Virus record (IMG/VR): IMGVR_UViG_3300037076_000005
Coordinates: 1 to 20,083 of that record
DNA from: a virus
Length of the DNA: 20,083 bases
Strand: one strand, 5' to 3'
A program made the position numbers and the translations under genes. How positions within the stretch are numbered: the stretch's first letter is position 1; each line of letters starts with the position of its first letter. The notes beneath the pieces were generated by a model that saw only the letters and a program-made list of their open reading frames with translations, was not told where the DNA came from and ran no database searches. Positions 7,739-14,053 of this stretch are shown here, in pieces.

Positions 7739-7760
7739 TTGTTCCCATACGGAGGAACAA
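7739..7760 (+). promoter_or_regulatory. Hairpin that masks the ribosome site of the mini-ORF
   Basis: TTGTTCC (7739-7745) pairs perfectly with GGAACAA (7754-7760) across an 8-nt loop. The Shine-Dalgarno GGAGG (7751-7755) of the plus-strand 35-codon ORF lies partly in the loop and partly in the stem. If transcribed rightwards, the structure could reduce or gate translation. As DNA it could also be an operator. Confidence 0.45.
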
Positions 7761-7763
7761 GTC

Positions 7764-7871
7764 ATGCTGATGTCTGTATTACTGATCGTAATGGCCGTTG
7801 GATTTATCGTAATCGTAATCGCTGCCGTCAGCCTAGCGTCCGTTTTTGCTCACGTTAGAATTAATCGTTAG
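7764..7871 (+). CDS. Putative 35-residue single-span membrane peptide
   Basis: This short ORF is the only credible plus-strand gene. It begins with ATG 8 nt after GGAGG and encodes about 28 uninterrupted hydrophobic or small residues (LMSVLLIVMAVGFIVIVIAA, then VSLASVF) followed by a short basic tail (HVRINR). This suggests one membrane helix with a cytoplasmic basic end. It sits in a 354-nt spacer between the protease and scaffold genes, and its last 4 nt overlap the end of the protease gene tail to tail. A weak candidate promoter, TTGCTA at 7713 and TATTGT at 7737 with 18-nt spacing, lies upstream. Functions such as holin-like or superinfection-exclusion peptide are guesses. At this length the ORF could be fortuitous, though the good ribosome site and continuous hydrophobic run argue for it. 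Confidence 0.45.
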   Translation: MLMSVLLIVMAVGFIVIVIAAVSLASVFAHVRINR

Positions 7872-8695
7872 ATCCCCGCCAACGTCCTACCAGCCGCCGT
7901 CAGGTTCCAACCCATCGCGGCCATTACGCGCATATCTCGCAGAGTCGGCACGCCTGATTGCCCTGTCGTATTCTGATAATCGCAACAGTCGCCAAGTTGG
8001 TTCCAATCCCCATAGTCGCCACCATTGGCAACATGGTTCCAAGCTCCTAAATTTGTGGTTCCGTTATCGTCGCTGAAATATCTAGTGGCCAAATGAGTCT
8101 CGTTACGAGTGGCCGGGGCCGTGAAACTGAATAGTCCTTGAGCGGAAGTAAAGCTATCATTTGTCCATACCCTGCCCATCACCTCGAAAACTTCATGGAC
8201 ATACTCGCCGTACAGGCTGATATGCCCTGCTGCACAACTCCCATCCGTGGACAAATCCCAAGTAGTGCTTGAGCTAAAGCCAACCGAGCCATCGTGAACG
8301 GGATTGGGGCCGTTCAGACCAAGAGCCTGACCTAATGGCGAAGTAGAAGCCATAGAACCAGAACCGTTTGAAAGCGAACTCGGCAACGTGCCCGAAGCAT
8401 ATGTAGAGTTTGCAATCATGGCTGCTTTAACGTCAGCGTAGGTTGGTAAGATAGGGACCACGATACTGCTGCCGCCACCTCCAAGAGCGCCACCTCCAAC
8501 CGTATTATATCCTATGTCGATAACGATGTTGATCGTAGTTGAAAACCACAGCCCCATATCAGTCGTGAATTGATTTCGAACAGTTGTCCATCCAGCCGGA
8601 GCATTGACCCAAGTATTATCCGCATTGACCCACGTTATCTGAAACGTAGGAGAGGCTACAACTGTGCGCCCGAACGATAGCAGTCCGGCGGTCAT
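7868..8695 (-). CDS. Virion-associated zinc-metalloprotease-like protein (NF038122-like)
   Basis: The 275-residue protein resembles the NF038122 family of metalloproteases known from alphaproteobacteria and cyanobacteria. Family-type segments are VHEVFEVMGR at 166-175, where HExxE replaces the common HExxH, then RYFSDDNGTTNLGAWN (205-220), GGDYGDW (225-231) and a terminal DMRVMAAMGW (254-263). H167 and E168 are the expected zinc ligand and catalytic acid; other ligands are not certain. There is no signal peptide, unlike secreted host relatives, so delivery is probably with the virion. Its first residues, TAGLLSFGRTV, match those of the tailspike encoded just upstream. Start and upstream stop overlap as ATGA, so the two are coupled. 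Substrate unknown: host surface protein, or a virion part. Confidence 0.65.
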   Translation of the reverse strand: MTAGLLSFGRTVVASPTFQITWVNADNTWVNAPAGWTTVRNQFTTDMGLWFSTTINIVIDIGYNTVGGGALGGGGSSIVVPILPTYADVKAAMIANSTYASGTLPSSLSNGSGSMASTSPLGQALGLNGPNPVHDGSVGFSSSTTWDLSTDGSCAAGHISLYGEYVHEVFEVMGRVWTNDSFTSAQGLFSFTAPATRNETHLATRYFSDDNGTTNLGAWNHVANGGDYGDWNQLGDCCDYQNTTGQSGVPTLRDMRVMAAMGWNLTAAGRTLAGI

Positions 8696-11355
8696 GGGTT
8701 GCCGGTTTCATTGTAATTCTTATAGGCCAACAGCATCGGCGCACTCGCTACGCCAGTGTTCACTCCCCATTCATTCGGCTCTATCGGACCCCACATTGCT
8801 GTATATCCCCACTGAGTTGTCATTGCGTAGAGTGATGCGTGAGTTCCGCCGTTGGCTTTGAACGCCTGTAAGCTACTGTCGTTTGTTGGGCCTGATTCAT
8901 TTAACAAATCCTGCGCGTAGTTACTCTGGAAATACCCAAAGAATAGATTTTGTATATCAAAGCCAGTCAGCGTGACACCCGAGTATGGATTTCCAGTTAT
9001 TGTAAAGTTTCCTGCGTTTCCCTGCAATCCACCTTCGTACTGTATCCAAGGGACGACTTGAGAGCCGTTCCCAGTATTACCATTCGCACAATGCCCCCAA
9101 ACCGGGAAATTCTGTTGCGTGTATGAGTAAAGATTTTCAGTACTTCCTACGTCAAATGTATCGCGCCACAGAGTATCAAATGTTGCTAAAGCAGTAGCTT
9201 GTAAACCGCCGTAACAATATTGCCAGATCATTTGTGCTGAAAGGCCGGTTGGAACAAATCCATTCTTTGCTCCTGGTGGGCTTGTATAGGACGAAGTGGC
9301 GATGCTGTCCGCGACAGAAATTGGCGGCGCGGCAGTGTTGCATCCTGACGCCAAATGACGGCCCTGAATAGCCGGATCGTTTGAGTTCAAGAAGCGATTG
9401 AGAGTTCCTGCGCCTGCCTGATGAGCAAGTGTGCAATGACATTGATTGAGTTTCCCAGCATAAACAGTCTTTACATTCGACATGACCTCATAAAATTTCC
9501 AGCCATACCAAAACCAACTGTAATAACCCCCGGCTGAGATTGGATAAGATGGAAGTGCCCCCGCCGTCCAGCCGTGTAACCCGTTCCTTGCGTATAATGC
9601 CGCTTTAGTGGTTGCGTACCCTGTCTCATACCAAAATCCGTTCCATACCTCGTTACTCAATTCGTAATAAGCCACGAGATTTGAATTTAGATTGTCCCTG
9701 ATATACGTCGCCATCTGCGTGACATAATCATCGTCCGCCATGTGCGGAATGCCAAACCACCCATTACAATTCAACTTATTGCAGAGCGCAACTTGCTGCT
9801 CTAGCGGCCACCCATACTGACATGAGCTGTAAGGTTGGGCTAAGATTAAATCAAATTCGGCATCGTAGGTGAATATCCATAATTGATTAGTTTGGGTATT
9901 AACATATGACGGAGACATTGCAGAAGTTGCAGCAAATATAACTTTCTTTGCGGAAAGAGAAGGAGTAGCGAGCGTAAGACGCGGGCAAACTTGACCGCCG
10001 CTCGTGTATACAGGCCATGTCGTGCTATCGCGTGCAATAGTGAAATTGGTACTGTCTATGACCGTTACTTGTGCGCCACCTGAGCCAGCGATGAGATTGT
10101 TTATTGAACATCCTGCGCCGGTAGGACTGCCCGTGAAGTAACTCCACTTCGTTATATCTGAACCTGGATAAACACCAAAATTGCCGCCAGCAATGGAAAT
10201 ATAGACGCCCTGCGGGCCAGCGCCACTTGTTACGCTCACAAGTTCATCGGCGGCATAGGTCGTCCCACTGCCCCATGTGGGAACGGATGTTGGTGGCGTG
10301 CTTAAAATCAATCCTTCTGGAAAATACACATAGTCATTAGTGCTAAGGCCGTGCGCGGTAGCTGTCGTGATTTGACACGGATTGGCGTTGGTGATCGCAG
10401 TCGGCATAGCTGCAATATTTGATGAAGAAATATTTGCAGTGCTTGGCCAATAAGCCTGCACCTGCATCTTGTCGGTCCAGCCGCCTGAGACATACCCAGG
10501 CGGGTCTTGCGGAGCAACTAGGGCGTTTTTTGTCGGCGAAGGAAACTTCCCAACATACCACTGACTATTAAGGGTGTTGCCCCACCAGCTAAAAGTACCG
10601 GACTGTGAACGATTGGACCAAAGGCTTATCGGAGAGTCGATGGTCTGACCCCACTGAATAAATCTAATTATACCGTATCCGCCATAGACGCTGAGAAGCT
10701 GAGGATCAAACATATTTGTCGGAGACGGGGCTCCGAGACTTGTTCTATAAAATTTAATGTCGGAAACAGGAGTAGCAGTAATTTGAAGTCTTATATTAAC
10801 CTGAAATCCTGTTGTTATTTTCGACCAATAACAACCGTTATCCGTCACAGGGTCTTTGTTGGTATTATTGAGATTGCAAAAATAATACTTTCCGTCGCTG
10901 CCTATAACGTAGTTGGCTATTAGCCCGAAGTCAGTAGTATACGCAGTAGCAGAACTCCATGCTGTATAATTGGCGCTGTCTGGAACAAGTGTAATTGTAT
11001 GCGGATTGGTGCCACTCGCTGAACCTGTGAAACCAGGATATAAAAATCCAAGGGTGACAGTCCCCGCCCCAGTCCAAGACAAGGTGTATGACTCTCCAGG
11101 GGGAGGCATGTAAACCGCAAAAACAGTTTGAAAATGCTCCCCTGCATCTGGAATACTTGTCGGGTATCCCGTCGAGTCCAGATACGTATAGCCATCACGC
11201 GATGTATTGGAATATGCGAAGGGCCGGTCACTTGCCATAAACATATTGACGAATGGGAAGGCATTACCGCGTTGTAGATTGTAGGTATTGACCTGCAAGT
11301 TCTTCTGCGAGGCAGAGACAGACCTACCAAATGATAAAAGCCCCGCAGTCGTCAT
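8692..11355 (-). CDS. Tailspike-like protein with clan GH-A glycosidase domain and carbohydrate-binding inserts
   Basis: The 887-residue protein is the largest here. After an N-terminal peptide (TAGLLSFGR, 3-11), a beta domain starts at about 30 (FVNMFMASDRPFAY, then GYPTSIPDAG). The barrel-type catalytic part includes IIRFIQWGQTIDSP (229-242), GWPLEQQVALCNKL, GIPHMADDDYV (535-545) and YYELSNEVWNGF (563-574). N568-E569 is the usual acid/base pair of GH-A enzymes, and E774 in WIQYEGGLQG fits the nucleophile. Two stretches resemble CBM5/12-type sugar-binding modules: 133-178 (WSSATAY to CYW) and 361-404 (WGSGTTY to ITKW). The second lies within a fold like the E1-FCCH repeats of phage fibres (318-457, TAHGLSTNDYVYF). 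It probably cuts or binds a surface polysaccharide during adsorption. The substrate is unknown; cellulose-like or chitin-like glycans are only suggestions. Confidence 0.72.
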   Translation of the reverse strand: MTTAGLLSFGRSVSASQKNLQVNTYNLQRGNAFPFVNMFMASDRPFAYSNTSRDGYTYLDSTGYPTSIPDAGEHFQTVFAVYMPPPGESYTLSWTGAGTVTLGFLYPGFTGSASGTNPHTITLVPDSANYTAWSSATAYTTDFGLIANYVIGSDGKYYFCNLNNTNKDPVTDNGCYWSKITTGFQVNIRLQITATPVSDIKFYRTSLGAPSPTNMFDPQLLSVYGGYGIIRFIQWGQTIDSPISLWSNRSQSGTFSWWGNTLNSQWYVGKFPSPTKNALVAPQDPPGYVSGGWTDKMQVQAYWPSTANISSSNIAAMPTAITNANPCQITTATAHGLSTNDYVYFPEGLILSTPPTSVPTWGSGTTYAADELVSVTSGAGPQGVYISIAGGNFGVYPGSDITKWSYFTGSPTGAGCSINNLIAGSGGAQVTVIDSTNFTIARDSTTWPVYTSGGQVCPRLTLATPSLSAKKVIFAATSAMSPSYVNTQTNQLWIFTYDAEFDLILAQPYSSCQYGWPLEQQVALCNKLNCNGWFGIPHMADDDYVTQMATYIRDNLNSNLVAYYELSNEVWNGFWYETGYATTKAALYARNGLHGWTAGALPSYPISAGGYYSWFWYGWKFYEVMSNVKTVYAGKLNQCHCTLAHQAGAGTLNRFLNSNDPAIQGRHLASGCNTAAPPISVADSIATSSYTSPPGAKNGFVPTGLSAQMIWQYCYGGLQATALATFDTLWRDTFDVGSTENLYSYTQQNFPVWGHCANGNTGNGSQVVPWIQYEGGLQGNAGNFTITGNPYSGVTLTGFDIQNLFFGYFQSNYAQDLLNESGPTNDSSLQAFKANGGTHASLYAMTTQWGYTAMWGPIEPNEWGVNTGVASAPMLLAYKNYNETGNP

Positions 11356-11356
11356 A

Positions 11357-12253
11357 TCAATACGCGATCCCGGCTACAGTTGTCAGGTAGGTATGCAAAT
11401 AGGTAGTATATGCTGTTACTTGCGACGAGGTGAGTGAGCCGCCTGCTGATACGGCCATAATTTGATGTGCGGAACCTAAACTAATGCCGGTTGCCTGTGT
11501 ATTTCTAGCGCAGAATACAAGGTTATAGGTCGTTGCAATCGGGCCAGAGGACACAGGCGTTATGCTCTGATCTACTCCACGCAAATATCCTTGTTGTGTT
11601 GAAGCGCCACTACGATTTGCAATAATTAGGCCACGCGGATCACCTGAAGTTGAACTCATTGATCCGCCGGCCGAGGGTGACGCGGAGTTGTCGTTGATGC
11701 GATAGTATTGAAGATTGGTTGAAAATTTCGGGAATATATGAGTGGATGAGTTGGACGCATAATCCAGACCAGCCGCTATGCCGCCGCTTGCAGTTGATGC
11801 GGCATTAGTGTTGTTCCATGCGGCTATATGAGCAGAATTTTGGGAATAGTTCCCTCCCGCAGTTCCGGGAGCAAAATTGGAGTCAACATAGTCGGTGGTA
11901 CTGGCATCATTTCCGCCAATACCACAAGCTCCACTTCCTGTGGCAGCGGTGAAGAGAACTCCACCCGTGAGAACTGAGGTGTGCGCGGTTGATGGAAGAT
12001 TTAAAACCGCCAAGGCTGCGGCTGCGTTAGGTGCCCCTGCAAAACCTTGAGTAGCCCAAATTTGCAACACATCAAAGACACCCCACATCGCTCCGCTATC
12101 GAAGTTCACCATGCTATTGATAAAGTCTTTATAAGCTTGACGTATGGTCGCGTTTGTAAGCCCGGCGGCATTTGCGCGGGTGATAAACGCGGTGGCTTGC
12201 GCGGTATCGCCGCCCGCCGCAGCATAATTTGCGCTTGAAATAATAACCGCCAT
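11357..12253 (-). CDS. Phage appendage protein, lectin (LamG)-like
   Basis: From ATG 12253 the protein has 298 residues; GAGG lies 7 nt before this ATG, and a GTG 36 nt further up would overlap the previous gene. The N-terminal 90 residues are mostly helical. The segment WGVFDVLQIWATQG, then AALAVLNLPSTAHTS and GGVLFTAATG, matches a module I know from phage tail proteins that carry a concanavalin-like domain. Residues 100-285 are Ser/Asn/Gly-rich with short strands (NSAHIAAWNN, LQYYRINDNS, TYNLVFCARN), and the end SSQVTAYTTYLHTYL is a usual closing helix of such domains. It is likely to bind sugars or form part of an adhesin. The stop is one base before the tailspike ATG, so it belongs to the same transcript. 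Confidence 0.6.
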   Translation of the reverse strand: MAVIISSANYAAAGGDTAQATAFITRANAAGLTNATIRQAYKDFINSMVNFDSGAMWGVFDVLQIWATQGFAGAPNAAAALAVLNLPSTAHTSVLTGGVLFTAATGSGACGIGGNDASTTDYVDSNFAPGTAGGNYSQNSAHIAAWNNTNAASTASGGIAAGLDYASNSSTHIFPKFSTNLQYYRINDNSASPSAGGSMSSTSGDPRGLIIANRSGASTQQGYLRGVDQSITPVSSGPIATTYNLVFCARNTQATGISLGSAHQIMAVSAGGSLTSSQVTAYTTYLHTYLTTVAGIAY

Positions 12254-12254
12254 C

Positions 12255-12761
12255 TTACGTCCTCTGGACTTTGAGAGAGACGGTGACACGAGTAATCGTG
12301 GTCGCGCTGTTGATGTGAAACGCTAGAATGTCGCCAGCAGAGAAAGAGGTCGTCCAACTGGTCAGAGTAGCGTCCTGAGCCTTCACTGCCGTTGAGATCG
12401 TTGTCGCCGTTCCAGCGCCATTAAGTTTGTCGCCAGTGACAGGATGCGTTGAAATATCAAACGCGGAGTAAGTGGTTTTCCAAATCTCGACCACGCATGA
12501 TCCTGACACATCGGCCAAGGCCGTAACCTGCTTGAGCGTGCAGCCATACGGGACTTCGATAAATCCGTAAGTCTTTGCCGTTAGCGCCGAGCCACCGCCA
12601 TCGCAGACGAACTCAAGCATGTCTAGGTCTTGCGTTTTACGATATGCCAAGATCTCGTTGACGGTAGTTTTCCTATCGGCTGACCCGTTATCGACATAGA
12701 TTAATTCCGTGCCGGCAATCGTAGCGATGTCGGTCATTGAAGTGAGTGTTGCGTCAGCCAT
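12255..12761 (-). CDS. Phage tail-fibre protein
   Basis: The 168-residue protein has two parts. Residues 1-48 (ATLTSMTDIATIAGTELIYV, then DRKTTVNEILAYR) look like the short attachment segment found at the start of many fibres. Residues about 52-168 form a small beta domain with the pattern EFVCDGGGSALTAKTYGFIE, CTLKQVTALADVSGSCVVEI, TSWTTSFSAGDILAFHI and TITRVTVSLKV. That pattern recurs at the C-termini of phage fibre and receptor-binding proteins. ATG has AAGGA 9 nt upstream. The next gene starts one base after its stop. I infer a receptor-binding accessory; the family resemblance is by eye. Confidence 0.65.
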   Translation of the reverse strand: MADATLTSMTDIATIAGTELIYVDNGSADRKTTVNEILAYRKTQDLDMLEFVCDGGGSALTAKTYGFIEVPYGCTLKQVTALADVSGSCVVEIWKTTYSAFDISTHPVTGDKLNGAGTATTISTAVKAQDATLTSWTTSFSAGDILAFHINSATTITRVTVSLKVQRT

Positions 12762-12781
12762 TGCAGCGTTCCTTCGCTAGA

Positions 12782-13498
12782 TCAGGTGAATATGCCGATG
12801 CCGATGACGGAGGCACCAGCAAGTGTCGTTATCTTCCATGCGCCGCTCACACTCTTGATGCCCATCAGGTCGATCAAGAACGGCTTAAGATCGGCGTTGT
12901 AGGTGCCCCCCGCATAGACCGTTATTGCGGTCGCATTATCGGTAAGCGTTATCGCGCCTACGGTAGTCGATGACGGAATGACATAAATACCCATCATCGT
13001 ATCGCCGGTTGCGCCGGTGCCCATTGTCGTCGGTCCAGTAGATGCCGCGACGGTGTGGTAGGCGTAGCGAGCGTTGATGACTGGCGCAGAATTAGCTGGG
13101 TCGGCAACTCCATTGGCGTTAACGCCAGACTTTAGGTTAAGGTCAAGCGCATTCGTGGTTGAAGTCAGCAGATTTCCGGAACCATCCGCCAAGCGCACCA
13201 CGCCGATAACTTTTGTGGTTTCCGCAGTCAGTGTGGCGGCTGCCTGCACGGCAAACGTGCCAGCGTTCGTAACTGCATGGGAGGTGACCGTAATACCGCT
13301 CACCAGGAGCGACACGATACCGCGCAAGTATCCTTGGAGCGTCCCGGTTGCGCTGGTAACAACGGCTGCGCCAGTGGTGACGCCTATCGTTGCCTGCCCA
13401 CCATCGGCCATCAAGGCGTCGATGGTAGACGCATCACCAGTTCCCGAGTTAGGAACACCATTAACGACGCCTACTTTATTTCCAGCTATAGCTGCCAT
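12782..13498 (-). CDS. Phage structural / appendage protein
   Basis: This 238-residue protein is dominated by Ala, Gly, Thr, Val and Ser with repeated beta-strand patterns, and few aromatic or charged residues, typical of fibrous or head-surface phage proteins. The N-terminal half has VNGVPNSGTGDASTIDALMA, then a segment around TGTLQGYLRGIVSLLVSGI (about 51-69), which resembles a helical neck found in phage structural proteins. The C-terminal half (about 130-238) has MGIYVIPSSTTVGAITLTDN and FLIDLMGIKSVSGAWKITTL, which looks like a compact beta domain. AGGAT lies 9 nt before the ATG. I do not recognise a named family with certainty. Confidence 0.55.
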   Translation of the reverse strand: MAAIAGNKVGVVNGVPNSGTGDASTIDALMADGGQATIGVTTGAAVVTSATGTLQGYLRGIVSLLVSGITVTSHAVTNAGTFAVQAAATLTAETTKVIGVVRLADGSGNLLTSTTNALDLNLKSGVNANGVADPANSAPVINARYAYHTVAASTGPTTMGTGATGDTMMGIYVIPSSTTVGAITLTDNATAITVYAGGTYNADLKPFLIDLMGIKSVSGAWKITTLAGASVIGIGIFT

Positions 13499-13501
13499 GA
13501 T

Positions 13502-14047
13502 TTAGAATCCTAGGATGTAGTAGGTTGGAGCGGAGCTGCCGACCGAGGCAACATGCAGTTGCAGATAGTCGGTGCCGTTGTGTAGGAGAAAATGATCGGT
13601 GCCGTTGTGTAGGAGAAGGTCTGGGCCAGCATGCGAGCCGCCTCCTCCAAGTGTTATTTCAGTTCCAGTTTCATCAACCGGACAAAACGCGATTATTCCG
13701 CGCTGTTGAAGTTGTTTGACCGTTAGAATTCCGCCTTGTGCAACGCCCGTTGCGTCAACCGGACACATACTAATAAGACCGCGTTGGCGAATTTGATCTG
13801 CCGTATCTCCACTGACTGGATCAACACCGGATTCTGTTATTTGACAAAATGTTATTAGGCCGCGAGAAACTAGAGAGCTTTCAGAGAGTGTATTTGAAAC
13901 GCCTAAACTATCGACTTCGCAAATTGAAGACATTCCACGCGCAGCAATATCCTTGATTGTAAGCGTTCCGTTAACAGCGACCCCGTTTGCATCAACTACA
14001 CAATAGGCTCTGATCCCGCGAGACCGCAGAGCGTCAAGGTCGCTCAT
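13502..14047 (-). CDS. Five-fold Cys repeat phage protein, function unknown
   Basis: The 181 residues contain five tandem units of about 27 residues with the strict pattern RG-x4-C-x5-G. R/G pairs lie at 10-11, 37-38, 62-63, 89-90 and 116-117; cysteines at 16, 43, 68, 95 and 122; and glycines at 22, 49, 74, 101 and 128. Example units are RGIRAYCVVDANGV and RGIIAFCPVDETGT. A Gly-rich hinge (133-141) follows, then two copies of HNGTD (147-151 and 156-160) in a strand-rich tail ending TYYILGF. The gene lies 6 nt after the portal gene and starts the appendage insert. A solenoid of short beta-alpha units, perhaps an adaptor that holds fibres to the capsid or portal, is a guess. No family name comes to mind. 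Confidence 0.6.
   Translation of the reverse strand: MSDLDALRSRGIRAYCVVDANGVAVNGTLTIKDIAARGMSSICEVDSLGVSNTLSESSLVSRGLITFCQITESGVDPVSGDTADQIRQRGLISMCPVDATGVAQGGILTVKQLQQRGIIAFCPVDETGTEITLGGGGSHAGPDLLLHNGTDHFLLHNGTDYLQLHVASVGSSAPTYYILGF
13569..13617. repeat. Exact 22-nt direct repeat in the repeat-protein gene
   Basis: TCGGTGCCGTTGTGTAGGAG plus AA occurs at 13569-13590 and again at 13596-13617. The 27-nt period keeps the frame and encodes the doubled LLHNGTD peptide near the C-terminus. Complete identity at the DNA level, unlike the diverged 27-residue units upstream, points to a recent duplication. Confidence 0.85.
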
Positions 14048-14053
14048 GTTCTA

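Noticed and set aside
7713-7742. Promoter TTGCTA-18-TATTGT for the plus-strand mini-ORF
   Set aside because: Only a weak match to sigma-70 elements; mentioned as a possibility but not listed as a feature.
13074-13505. 143-codon plus-strand open frame
   Set aside because: It is antisense to a low-complexity Ala/Thr-rich structural gene, whose codon pattern leaves the other strand open; no motif seen.
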